From: Candidatus Gastranaerophilales bacterium
GTDB lineage: Bacteria > Cyanobacteriota > Vampirovibrionia > Gastranaerophilales > Gastranaerophilaceae
Length of the DNA stretch: 64,000 nucleotides
NCBI GenBank assembly: GCA_944324435.1
Contig: CALUWH010000001.1
Location: 62,001 to 126,000 of the forward strand
Reading direction: 5' to 3'
Position numbers and translations under genes: made by a program. The notes below the pieces were generated by a model. The model was not told the DNA's origin and ran no database searches. It worked only from the letters and a program-made list of their open reading frames with translations. This document shows positions 49,454 to 57,846 of the stretch, one piece after another (position 1 is the first letter of the stretch; each line of letters starts with the position of its first letter).

Positions 49454-52021
49454 ATGACAAAGCCTGAAATCAATCTTGTTAATACAGCGGATGTTATAAT
49501 CGAAGACGCAACCCCTGCTATGCAGCGGTATATTGAAATAAAGAGGGAGAATCCTGATTGTCTGCTTCTTTATCGAATGGGTGATTTTTATGAAACGTTT
49601 TTTGAGGATGCGGTTCTTCTCTCACGCGAACTTGAACTTACGCTTACCGGTAGAGACTGCGGCGCAAAGCTCGGAAGAATTCCTCTTGCCGGAATCCCCG
49701 TAAAAGCATTGGAAGGATATCTGGAGAAACTCGTTGCAAAAGATATTAAAGTTGCAATATGCGAACAGCTTGAAGACCCGAAACTTGCCAAAGGAATTGT
49801 AAAACGCGGAGTTGTAAGAATTATTACAGCCGGAACAATTATTGAAAGCAATTTCTTGAACCAGAACAGCAATAACTATATGTGCGCCGTGTTCAAAAGC
49901 GACAAAAAATGGGGGCTTGCTTACACGGATATTTCTACGGGCGAATTTAAGGCAACGGAGATTGATTACGATACATTATTAACCGAGCTTGCAAGGATTC
50001 AGCCGGCTGAAATTATTGCACAGGCTAAAAAGATGAAACTGCAGCCGTTCCAGATTGTTCCTGAAGAGACAGTTGACCTGCCTGATGAGATTTTGAATTA
50101 TTATAACTGCTCAAAAGTACCTTCTAAGGTTTTTGAGGAAAGTTTTGCGCAAAACAATCTTAAACAGGTTTTCAAAATAAATGATTTGGAAGCAATCGGA
50201 TACAGTACATGTAAACTTGGATTTCGTGCCGCGGCAGGACTGCTTGCATACATCTGGGAAAATCTCAAAGACGGATTCCCAAAATTTGAAAAAATTGAGA
50301 CTTATGTACTTTCAGAGTTTGTAGCAATTGATGCTAACACAAGAAAAAATCTTGAGCTTACAGAAACTTTAAGAGAGAAAAATAAGTACGGCTCGCTTTT
50401 ATGGGCAATAGACAAGACCTCCACAAACATGGGCGCAAGACTGCTTAAATCCTGGATATGTCAGCCTCTTAAAGACTTGAATAAAATTTTGAAACGTCAG
50501 GAGGTTGTAAAAAAACTTGTCGAAAATTCTTCTGCGAGATTTGAACTCGAAAAACAACTGCGTGGAATATATGATATACAGCGTCTTTCGACTCGTCTGA
50601 GCAACGGAAGCGCGATGCCGCGGGATTTTTTAAGCTTAAAAACATCTCTCCAGACACTGCCTGCTCTGGTTAAAACAGCAAAGGAGGCAGGACTAAACAC
50701 TTTTGAGCCTGTTGAAGATTCGCTTGAAAATCTTGAAGAGTTTGCTGCTCTTATAGAACAAACTATTCAAGATGATGCTCCGGTTACGATTAAGGAAGGC
50801 GGAATAATAAAAGCAGGTGTAAAATCAGAACTCGACTACCTCAGAGACCTGATGTACAACGGCGAAGCCTGGCTTAAAGACTTTGAACAGAGAGAAAAAG
50901 AGCGGACAGGAATAAATTTCCTTAAAGTCGGATACAACAAAGTTTTCGGCTACTACATAGAAATTTCAAACTCCAATCTTGATAAAGCTCCTGCTGATTA
51001 TGTGAGAAAACAGACGCTGACAACCGGTGAAAGGTTTATTACAGACGAACTTAAAAGACATGAAGATGAAGTTTTAAACGCTCAAGTTAAAGCCTTTGAG
51101 CTTGAATACAAACTTTTCTGCGATTTTAGGAATTATTCAAAGGAATTTGTAACTCTGATTCGTGACACGGCAGAATGTATTGCAGAATTAGATGTTTTTA
51201 CATCTTTTGCAATAACTGCGGTTGAGCAGAATTATGTTTGCCCTGAACTCAATGAAAGCGGAGATTTTATCGTAAGAAACGGACGTCATCCTGTTCTCGA
51301 AAAGATTCTTCCTCTCGGGACTTATGTTCCTAACGATATTGAACTATCAAGTTCCGACAATACCAAAACTCAGTTCATGATTTTAACAGGGCCCAACATG
51401 GCGGGTAAATCGACTTATATGCGTCAGAATGCACTGCTTGCAATTCTTGCACAGATAGGTTCTTTTATCCCTGCGGATTACGCCGAAATCGGAATCATTG
51501 ATAAAATTTTTACTCGCGTCGGGGCGAGCGATGATTTGACACTGGGTAAATCAACGTTTATGGTTGAAATGACCGAGACAGCTTATATTCTAAACAGCGC
51601 AACAGATAGAAGTCTTATTCTTATAGACGAAATCGGACGGGGGACAAGCACTTATGACGGAGTTGCAATTGCCTGGTCTGTTGCGGAATATATAGCAGGA
51701 AAAATCGGGGCAAGATGTATTTTTGCAACACACTATCATGAGCTTAATGTAATGACAAAAACATTCCCTCAGATAAAAAATTACAGGATTACCATAAGCG
51801 AAGAAAACGGCGAAATCGAATTTTTGAGAAAAATCGTGCCGGGAGGCGCAAGCAAGAGCTACGGTATTCAGGTTGCAAAAATGGCAGGACTTCCCAATTC
51901 TGTAGTTAAACGCTCAGAAGAGCTTATGAATAAAATGCAGAAAGATTTTTCAAAGAATCTCGCTGGGAGCAAAAAGGCGACAGAACCGGCGCTTGAAACA
52001 CCGCAGCTGAATTTGTTCTGA
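49454..52021 (+). CDS. mutS: DNA mismatch repair protein MutS
   Basis: 855 residues, normal length. The mismatch-binding domain TPAMQRYIEIKRENPDCLLLYRMGDFYETFFEDA includes the F-Y-E triplet; ATPase: GPNMAGKST (about residues 646-654), DLTLGKSTFMVEMTE and LIDEIGRGTSTYDG. It recognises base mismatches and loops. No Shine-Dalgarno; a leaderless start is likely. The 3' end is 9 bases from the convergent Nudix gene. mutL is not in the window. Confidence 0.98.
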   Translation: MTKPEINLVNTADVIIEDATPAMQRYIEIKRENPDCLLLYRMGDFYETFFEDAVLLSRELELTLTGRDCGAKLGRIPLAGIPVKALEGYLEKLVAKDIKVAICEQLEDPKLAKGIVKRGVVRIITAGTIIESNFLNQNSNNYMCAVFKSDKKWGLAYTDISTGEFKATEIDYDTLLTELARIQPAEIIAQAKKMKLQPFQIVPEETVDLPDEILNYYNCSKVPSKVFEESFAQNNLKQVFKINDLEAIGYSTCKLGFRAAAGLLAYIWENLKDGFPKFEKIETYVLSEFVAIDANTRKNLELTETLREKNKYGSLLWAIDKTSTNMGARLLKSWICQPLKDLNKILKRQEVVKKLVENSSARFELEKQLRGIYDIQRLSTRLSNGSAMPRDFLSLKTSLQTLPALVKTAKEAGLNTFEPVEDSLENLEEFAALIEQTIQDDAPVTIKEGGIIKAGVKSELDYLRDLMYNGEAWLKDFEQREKERTGINFLKVGYNKVFGYYIEISNSNLDKAPADYVRKQTLTTGERFITDELKRHEDEVLNAQVKAFELEYKLFCDFRNYSKEFVTLIRDTAECIAELDVFTSFAITAVEQNYVCPELNESGDFIVRNGRHPVLEKILPLGTYVPNDIELSSSDNTKTQFMILTGPNMAGKSTYMRQNALLAILAQIGSFIPADYAEIGIIDKIFTRVGASDDLTLGKSTFMVEMTETAYILNSATDRSLILIDEIGRGTSTYDGVAIAWSVAEYIAGKIGARCIFATHYHELNVMTKTFPQIKNYRITISEENGEIEFLRKIVPGGASKSYGIQVAKMAGLPNSVVKRSEELMNKMQKDFSKNLAGSKKATEPALETPQLNLF

Positions 52022-52030
52022 TACTTGCCG

Positions 52031-52537
52031 CTACCTTAGAGACTCCAATTTATTTAATGATTCCAAAAAGAAATATTCTGCCAGACCATTATGCAGAATG
52101 GCTTCTTTAGCTTCGTCAATACAGTACCATTTTGCATAATCTACTTCGTTATTACAAACTACGTTTTCACATTCCGTTACTGTTATAAAATTGCATATAA
52201 GACTGTTCGATTTGGGGAAATATCGGCTTGCGTTAAATTTGAATCTTTGAATTTTCAATCCTACTTCTTCGCTGATTTCTCTTTTCAAAGCTTCCTCCAG
52301 AGACTCACCCTTGCTCACATAGCCTGCAACAAGTATATTCCAGTCTTTTCCGTATTGTCGTACAAGAAGGAGTTTTGATAAATCTTTATTATAAATAACA
52401 GTGCTTACCGCTACGTTAAACAAGGGAAATCTGTAAACTTCGCAGTTCGGACAGTATGGAACTAAGCCTTCATAGATTCCACAGTTATAGCATTCTTTGG
52501 ATATTAATTTTGTTCCGCACTCGCTACAGTATTGCAT
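52031..52537 (-). CDS. Nudix hydrolase with zinc ribbon
   Basis: 168 residues. An N-terminal double zinc ribbon (CSECG, CYNCG, then CPNC) is followed by the Nudix fold with the box GYVSKGESLEEALKREISEEVGL (G-x5-E-x7-R-E-x-x-E-E-x-G-x). This is the NudC/NADH-pyrophosphatase-like plan, but without the usual C-terminal SQPWPFP motif, so substrate may be another nucleotide. Convergent with mutS. Confidence 0.88.
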   Translation of the reverse strand: MQYCSECGTKLISKECYNCGIYEGLVPYCPNCEVYRFPLFNVAVSTVIYNKDLSKLLLVRQYGKDWNILVAGYVSKGESLEEALKREISEEVGLKIQRFKFNASRYFPKSNSLICNFITVTECENVVCNNEVDYAKWYCIDEAKEAILHNGLAEYFFLESLNKLESLR

Positions 52538-52624
52538 TTATTACCTCCATTACATTGTTTAATCGTACATACGTTTTAGTACGGCCTGTTCAGCTCAAAA
52601 GAGAAGTGCTATTTTACTGATTTA

Positions 52625-54469
52625 TCAAAGTTTTTCATAAATCTCGTTGTATTTTTCAATAACTTCAAATGTCCAGCCCGAATTATAATTCATGGCATTT
52701 TTTATTAACAAATTCCAGCTTGCCGGATTTTTTGAATAAAGATTCATTGCCTTATTAAGAATCACAAGATAGTCCATACTTGCATTTTTGTCGTTCATAA
52801 GAGTTGTTTTTGTCTTGAAACCACACCCTTCTACCATATCATCAAAAATATCCTTAATAGAATCGTTATATATTCCACTCTTGGAAGCAATCGGAATACA
52901 GCCGTACTTCATTGCTTCATAATGAATTGTATTATAAGGGTTACATCTTGCCGGTAAAAGTATCATGTCAGCGCCGGACATAAATTGAGGATAATTTATA
53001 TCACCGTCTATATATACCCAGCGGCCATTGTAAGAGTAATTTTTCTCCATCAACTCTAGCCAGGTTTTTATATAATTATTTTTTAAACCATTAGGAATAT
53101 TTATTATTACCTGCAGATTTTTGTATTGCTCAAAAAGTTTTAAAATTCCGTCTAATGCAATATCAGCGCCCAGTTGGAAGAGATCTGTCGTAAATGTTCC
53201 AAAAATCAACGGGGCTTCGTAAAAAGAATCAAGATAACCTCTAATTGCGTAATCCTCGTTTTTAAACAAAGTTCTGTCAACAAATCTTGTTTTAATTCTG
53301 TCACGGACAAATTCCCCTATGATATATTTTTTATTCCTTCCTCTATAATCTCTGAAATTTTCGGCTGTAAATGGCTGATAAATTAAATATGGCAATAATT
53401 TAACTCCATAAGAAACATATCCGGTTCGGGCATTATTAAATATATCGTACATTTTGCCTAAAATCTGCGGATTATCTGAAATATCATTATAATAGGTTTT
53501 GGAAACAACCGCTGTAAAGTCAGATTTTTTGATAGAAAAATTTATAACATTATAACTTATGTCATTATCATAAACCATTTTGGGGAAAAGTTTTAACACT
53601 CTTGCATTCATACGGCTAAACAAAATATTTTCGTCAATATCCTCGCATTTGTCTATGTATTTGCGAAACTTTGAATAGTTTTTGTATATAAATTCCAGAC
53701 ATTCTCGCATCTGGTAGAACTTTCTTGTATTGTGCAGGTTAAAAAGGGAGGCTACACATTTTTTTATAATTTTATCACGGCATAATCTGCGCATATTGCG
53801 CTTATCAACAATATTTATTGCTGCCCAGAAAGGCTCAAATTTATTATTCTCATATATGGAAAAATCATTAATTACAAGCAGAGTTTTTATGGGATATTTT
53901 TTTCGTTCAAATTCTGCTCCCAGAAAAAACGGAATATTATCCGAATGAATAATGTCCGGCTTTAGTTTTAATGCGCATATTCTTGCACATTTTGTGAAAT
54001 GAGCCATATAAAAAAGGCGAGACGAAAACTCTTCTGTATTATTCATTTCTGCAAATATTGGTGAAAATATTTCCCATATTTCAATATTGTCTCTTTTTCT
54101 GGGACGTTTGTACAAATAGGCCTGATTAATCCTGTTTTGCAAAAAAAACTCAAAACTCCGCTCTGCTTTTCTGTCGGGTTTCTGAATAACTGGGATTAAT
54201 ACACTTATATTTTTATCCGGATATTGTTTTTGAAAAGCCTCAATAAAGTCTGATGGAATATTATTGGTAGTTATATAGAGAATTTTTTTAAAATCTTCTT
54301 TTTTTGTATCCTTTTTTAATTTACGCAGAAATATCTTTAGAATCTTGTACCATTTTCTGAGTTCAAAGCCCGAACTCCAATGTCTATCGTTTTCAAAGTC
54401 CGAAAAAGATTCATTATCAATAATATCAGGCTCTACAGAATGAGCCTCGGTTTCATAAAAACTATTCAT
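52625..54469 (-). CDS. Glycogen-synthase-like glycosyltransferase with altered active-site motif
   Basis: 614 residues from ATG 54469. The N-terminal half has no close motif. The C-terminal half is GT-B: GFVDRTLFKNE region, PLIFGTFTTDLFQLGADIALDGILKLFEQYKNLQVIINI, then FMSGADMILLPARCNPYNTIHYEAMKYGCIPIASKSGIYND. This copies the order of glycogen synthase (GADMFLMPSRFEPCGL...AMRYG), but the E-P-C-G is N-P-Y-N. That motif binds the nucleotide sugar, so donor use may differ. No signal peptide. It lies alone on the minus strand, divergent from the attenuator leader. Confidence 0.75.
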   Translation of the reverse strand: MNSFYETEAHSVEPDIIDNESFSDFENDRHWSSGFELRKWYKILKIFLRKLKKDTKKEDFKKILYITTNNIPSDFIEAFQKQYPDKNISVLIPVIQKPDRKAERSFEFFLQNRINQAYLYKRPRKRDNIEIWEIFSPIFAEMNNTEEFSSRLFYMAHFTKCARICALKLKPDIIHSDNIPFFLGAEFERKKYPIKTLLVINDFSIYENNKFEPFWAAINIVDKRNMRRLCRDKIIKKCVASLFNLHNTRKFYQMRECLEFIYKNYSKFRKYIDKCEDIDENILFSRMNARVLKLFPKMVYDNDISYNVINFSIKKSDFTAVVSKTYYNDISDNPQILGKMYDIFNNARTGYVSYGVKLLPYLIYQPFTAENFRDYRGRNKKYIIGEFVRDRIKTRFVDRTLFKNEDYAIRGYLDSFYEAPLIFGTFTTDLFQLGADIALDGILKLFEQYKNLQVIINIPNGLKNNYIKTWLELMEKNYSYNGRWVYIDGDINYPQFMSGADMILLPARCNPYNTIHYEAMKYGCIPIASKSGIYNDSIKDIFDDMVEGCGFKTKTTLMNDKNASMDYLVILNKAMNLYSKNPASWNLLIKNAMNYNSGWTFEVIEKYNEIYEKL

Positions 54470-54513
54470 TAACTTCAAGGTAACACGCAGGTTAGATTAA
54501 ATCAAGATACCTA

Positions 54514-54543
54514 TTGACATAATAGAAAGTATAAGTGTATACT
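54514..54543 (+). promoter_or_regulatory. Promoter of the leader/attenuator transcript
   Basis: TTGACA (54514-54519), 18-base spacer, TATACT (54538-54543). Near-consensus; the leader ATG is 20 bases on. Confidence 0.65.
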
Positions 54544-54562
54544 AAACACAAAGGAAAAAATA

Positions 54563-54637
54563 ATGAAAAACTTACACATTGAATTAGCAAACAATTCATC
54601 CTCCAATTCATCCAAGTTGCAATCGGGACTTGAATGA
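54563..54637 (+). CDS. Leader peptide, 24 residues, Ser/Asn-rich
   Basis: ATG 54563 with AAGGA 7 bases upstream; the frame encodes MKNLHIELANNSSSNSSKLQ then SGLE and ends at TGA 54635-54637. Six Ser and four Asn are among the 24 residues, with Asn-Asn-Ser-Ser-Ser-Asn-Ser-Ser in a row (residues 10-17). The last codons (from 54624) overlap an antiterminator sequence complementary to the terminator's 5' arm. This is the layout of an amino-acid-responsive leader peptide. It could instead be a small secreted or signalling peptide. Confidence 0.55.
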   Translation: MKNLHIELANNSSSNSSKLQSGLE

Positions 54638-54714
54638 ATTTTGATGTGTAGTTTTTAATACAGGTTTAGAAAAAATAAGTCCCGTCTAATAAGTCAGATG
54701 GGACTTATTTTTTT
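54624..54714 (+). promoter_or_regulatory. Transcription attenuator: antiterminator and terminator
   Basis: Terminator: ATAAGTCCCGTCT (54675-54687) pairs with AGATGGGACTTAT (54696-54708, one G-U), loop 8, then TTTTTT. Competing pairing: CGGGACTT (54624-54631), at the end of the leader frame, is the exact reverse complement of AAGTCCCG (54677-54684) in the terminator's 5' arm. The two structures exclude each other. A ribosome at the leader stop codon would cover CGGGACTT and allow termination; one stalled at the Ser codons would leave it free. Confidence 0.6.
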
Positions 54715-54732
54715 GTGTAAGAAAGGATATAT

Positions 54733-56247
54733 ATGGACTTGACAATTAGTAAACTTAACACCAATTTAGCATTCAAAGGGCCGCTTGACGGAGCGGTAAC
54801 GGGAATTTTAAGGACATGCGACACCAGTGAAATGGTTAATGCAGTCGGACTTGATATTGGTGCAATGGTCATACCAAGGGCTTATTATGATACAAAAGCC
54901 CGTAATAAATACGCCGGTACCGAGACTTTTATAAGAGAAATAAGCGGAACTTTTATAAACTGCCTTGCCGCAGGAATTTTTGCAAAATACATTTCTAAAG
55001 TTGCCTCTCAGGATATTATGCCTGATGTCAAAATTAATCACAAAAGCTGGTATACAAAGGATTCTCTTGCAACCTTAAAGGCGGCGTGGGATAAAAGCGG
55101 CAATGTTAAAGGCTATGTAAAAAATGTTTTTGAAAATCTTTCAGGCAGAGACGGGTATAACGTCAACGCGTTTAAAAACATAAACTGGGAAAAAGTTGAC
55201 TGGATAGACGAAAAACGCTGGGAAAAACTTAAATGGAATAACAAGGAATATAAAAATATCCAAGACAAGCTAAAAACAAAAAAAGATTTTATTAATACCT
55301 TCGTAACACTAATAGAAGATAAAAATATCACGGAAAATGACCGCAAAAATATCTTGAAGCTTATGGAACATCGTCTTACAAACGCTCTTGGTGCAGGAAG
55401 GGATACAGAGGTTAAAATCGGTGACAAGAAGCTCTCTGCTAAATTGGAAAACATATTGCGAGACGCACATGATATGGCAAAAGATATTTTTTCGAATAAA
55501 AATGTAAATACGGAAGCTGCAATCAAAAAAATTGCAAAAATCAATAAAATAAAAGCATTCGGTGCAATTGCAGGCGCTTCTCTATTAGGAATTACCAACC
55601 AATATATCAACAGAAAAATAACCGAAAAACGAACCGGAAAAAAAGGGTTTGTAGGAGAAGTTGATTTTACTTCAAGCTTTAGACAAGAGCGTAAGAAAGA
55701 TAATTTCTTATGGCTCAAAAAGTCTCTTGCAAGCGCAGGCATGGCGGCTATGGTGGTGAGCGTAATGCGTGTGAAGAATTTGAAGGACTTTGCCCGTAAG
55801 CTTGAATTTACAGGGCCTGTCACAAGCGGCAATGCCATTAAAACTGTTTATGCATTTAATATTATCGGGAGATTTATGGCTGCCGATAATGGAACAGAGC
55901 TTCGAGAATCTATGACAAGAGATTACTTCGGCTTCCTGAACTGGCTGGTGTTTGGCGGATTTGCAGCAAAAGGCGTTGGGAATCTTCTCGATAAAAAGGG
56001 AGAAAACTTATTTAATTACACTAAAAAAGGTAAAGGCTTAAAACACTGGCTGAATGATATGAACCTTAAAACCCATAATGAAATAGCCGCAAAAGGAAAA
56101 GATTTTGCGAAGAATAACATTTGGAAACTAAATCTTGCACATGTCTGCGGTCTTGCATACTCTGCAATAACACTTGGAATTCTGCTTCCTATGGTTAATG
56201 CAAAAATGACAAAGTATAAAAGCCAACAACAAGCAAAATCTTTGTAA
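54733..56247 (+). CDS. Unknown protein with several hydrophobic segments, behind the attenuator
   Basis: 504 residues; AAAGGA precedes the ATG. Hydrophobic segments around residues 72-84 (FINCLAAGIFAKYI), 275-290 (FGAIAGASLLGI), 335-350 (ASAGMAAMVVSVM), 395-412 (FLNWLVFGGFAAKGVG) and 475-495 (AYSAITLGILLPMV) alternate with charged, Lys-rich parts (about 95-270, with many Trp/Lys/Asp repeats such as NINWEKVDWIDEKRWEKLKWNNKEY). No signal peptide and no motif recognised. It may be a membrane-associated lineage-specific protein. Its expression is likely set by the attenuator upstream. Confidence 0.7.
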   Translation: MDLTISKLNTNLAFKGPLDGAVTGILRTCDTSEMVNAVGLDIGAMVIPRAYYDTKARNKYAGTETFIREISGTFINCLAAGIFAKYISKVASQDIMPDVKINHKSWYTKDSLATLKAAWDKSGNVKGYVKNVFENLSGRDGYNVNAFKNINWEKVDWIDEKRWEKLKWNNKEYKNIQDKLKTKKDFINTFVTLIEDKNITENDRKNILKLMEHRLTNALGAGRDTEVKIGDKKLSAKLENILRDAHDMAKDIFSNKNVNTEAAIKKIAKINKIKAFGAIAGASLLGITNQYINRKITEKRTGKKGFVGEVDFTSSFRQERKKDNFLWLKKSLASAGMAAMVVSVMRVKNLKDFARKLEFTGPVTSGNAIKTVYAFNIIGRFMAADNGTELRESMTRDYFGFLNWLVFGGFAAKGVGNLLDKKGENLFNYTKKGKGLKHWLNDMNLKTHNEIAAKGKDFAKNNIWKLNLAHVCGLAYSAITLGILLPMVNAKMTKYKSQQQAKSL

Positions 56248-56322
56248 TACGTATGAAGGTTATGTCGGTTTAAGGCAACGAGATTTTAAAAGTCAGGTTT
56301 TTACTTCTCGTAAGACAGGGTG

Positions 56323-56679
56323 TCATAAACCTTTGCAACGATTCCATTCTCCGTTAATTTTGTTCATAATAAGCAAATCAGTAAATTTGTATCCATGCCA
56401 GTTGTCTTCTATGCCTCTGAGAGCCGCAATTGTTTTTTCAAGAGAGATTACGTCAACTCTTGCCGTATAATCATCACCGCAAGCGCCAATATTGTCAATA
56501 GTATCGTAAAAGCCCTGAATCGAACCGGACTGATATTCATTTTCATTCAATTGACAGCAGAAGTTCGCTTTTTAGTAGAAATAAGGTTTAACAATCTCGC
56601 TGTTACCGTTTTTCACTGCTTCAATAAATTTTCTTGCGAGATTTTCTACCGCATTAAATTCTTCTATTTGCTCTCTTAT
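56323..56679 (-). pseudogene. NTF2-like (lumazine-binding type) gene with in-frame stop
   Basis: In one frame from 56679, IREQIEEFNAVENLARKFIEAVKNGNSEIVKPYFY is followed by TAA (56574-56572), then KANFCCQLNENEYQSGSIQGFYDTIDNIGACGDDYTARVDVISLEKTIAALRGIEDNWHGYKFTDLLIMNKINGEWNRCKGL to the true stop. Together this is a complete NTF2-like protein of about 120 residues. The expected start codon reads ATA (56679-56677) after AAAGGA, so the start may also be lost. Only the last 75 residues are open, from a TTG at 56550. The gene begins just beside tRNA-Gln. Confidence 0.7.
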
Positions 56680-56700
56680 TTTAAATCCTTTCAATAAAAA

Positions 56701-56771
56701 CTCCCGGAGATGGATTCGAACCACCGTTAAAAGAGCCAGAATCTTTCGTCCTGCCGCTAGACGATCCGGGA
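56701..56771 (-). tRNA. tRNA-Gln (anticodon CTG)
   Basis: 71 bases on the minus strand. Acceptor TCCCGGA with TCCGGGA, discriminator G; D-stem GTCT/GGAC; anticodon stem AAAGA/TCTTT with loop TTCTGGC (anticodon CTG); T-arm GGTGG-TTCGAAT-CCATC. CCA is not encoded. Confidence 0.92.
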
Positions 56772-56946
56772 ATAATATATAAATTACATTTTGATTCTAC
56801 AACGAATAGTGAATAGTTGTCAACAAAACCTTGCAGTACCTTATATACAATTTTTCGGAAAACTAATAAAAGTATTGTTATAGTGCTATCTAGAACTTGT
56901 CTCCAATTTTGTCGGTAATAAATTCATAAAGCATATCTTAATTACA

Positions 56947-57594
56947 TTAAGTCCCTGAGCAAAGTTTTACACCAGAGCTTGTTCCTAATCTTGCCGCACC
57001 GGCCTCAATCATTTTTAAGGCGCTTTCCCGATCTCTTATTCCCCCGGAGGCCTTGACTTTAAGGCCTGCGCCTGACACTGTTTCACTCATTAATCTTATA
57101 TTTTCAACAGTCGCGCCAATGCCGTTCTTTACAAATCCGCTTGAGGTTTTTACGAAATCAGCCTTGCCTTCGACACACAATTCACAAGCTTTTTTTATCT
57201 CCTCTTTTGTCAGAAGATCTGTTTCCAATATAACTTTGAGTATTCTGCCCTGACAAGCCATTTTTATTTTTGAAACTTCATCCACAATATAGTCATATTG
57301 TTTATCCTTTAATCTTCCGACATTTATTACCATGTCAATTTCGTCGGCGCCATTTTTTACCGCATCTATAGTTTCAAGAATTTTTATCTCCGAAGTATTT
57401 TGCCCGAGCGGAAATCCGATTACAGTGACTATTTTTATGCCGGTATCTTTTAGATACTCCTTTGCAAAATTTACGTTGCAAGGATTAATACATACTCCTA
57501 AGAAGTTGTGCTCTTTTGCCTCATTAAACAGTTTTATAAGCTCATTTCGTGTTGCATCCTGTTTTAAAAGTGTGTGTTCTATGTATTTATTCAT
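56947..57594 (-). CDS. deoC: Deoxyribose-phosphate aldolase
   Basis: 215 residues. NKYIEHTLLKQDATRNELIKLFNEA, GVCINPCNVNFAKEYL, VIGFPLGQNTSEIKILETIDAVKNGADEIDMVINVG, ILKVILETDLLTKEEI, ADFVKTSSGFVKNGIGATVENI (Schiff-base Lys) and VKASGGIRDRESALKMIEAGAARLGTSSG (proton-relay Lys) are all in place. It splits deoxyribose-5-phosphate into acetaldehyde and glyceraldehyde-3-phosphate. Single gene. Confidence 0.96.
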   Translation of the reverse strand: MNKYIEHTLLKQDATRNELIKLFNEAKEHNFLGVCINPCNVNFAKEYLKDTGIKIVTVIGFPLGQNTSEIKILETIDAVKNGADEIDMVINVGRLKDKQYDYIVDEVSKIKMACQGRILKVILETDLLTKEEIKKACELCVEGKADFVKTSSGFVKNGIGATVENIRLMSETVSGAGLKVKASGGIRDRESALKMIEAGAARLGTSSGVKLCSGT

Positions 57595-57739
57595 ACAGCT
57601 CTCCTCTGCCCCTGCATAGTGGGTAATTTTTTGTTAATTCTTATCGTTGCATTTTGCTGCTTTTTGTATTGTATATGATTGTTTCGCATGGCGCAAGTTT
57701 ATAATATTTTTTCATAATTTTAAATGCAGTATTCTCAAA

Positions 57740-57765
57740 AAAGAAAAAAGGACAAAATTGTCCTT
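57740..57765 (-). terminator. Rho-independent terminator after flgL
   Basis: On the minus strand AAGGAC (57765-57760), 6-base loop, GTCCTT (57753-57748), then TTTTCTTTTTT. It is 82 bases past the flgL stop. Confidence 0.8.
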
Positions 57766-57810
57766 AAAATGGTAAGTATATTAAAATTGTAGACTATTTT
57801 TATATTTAAA

Positions 57811-57840
57811 CTTGCATTCTTCATCCGTGAGGAATGCAAG
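57811..57840 (-). terminator. Hairpin just after flgL
   Basis: CTTGCATTC (57811-57819) is the reverse complement of GAATGCAAG (57832-57840). On the minus strand it starts 7 bases after the flgL stop and is followed by TTTAAATAT, so it may be a weak terminator or an end-protecting hairpin ahead of the one at 57740. Confidence 0.55.
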
Positions 57841-57846
57841 AAATTT

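Noticed and set aside
54563-54637. Pheromone or bacteriocin precursor
   Set aside because: No hydrophobic leader, no Gly-Gly or Cys motif; the antiterminator-terminator layout fits a leader peptide better, though a signalling role is not excluded.
55113-55838. Minus-strand frame of 241 codons
   Set aside because: Antisense to the 504-residue gene, with a composition set by its Lys/Asn-rich codons; no start signal.
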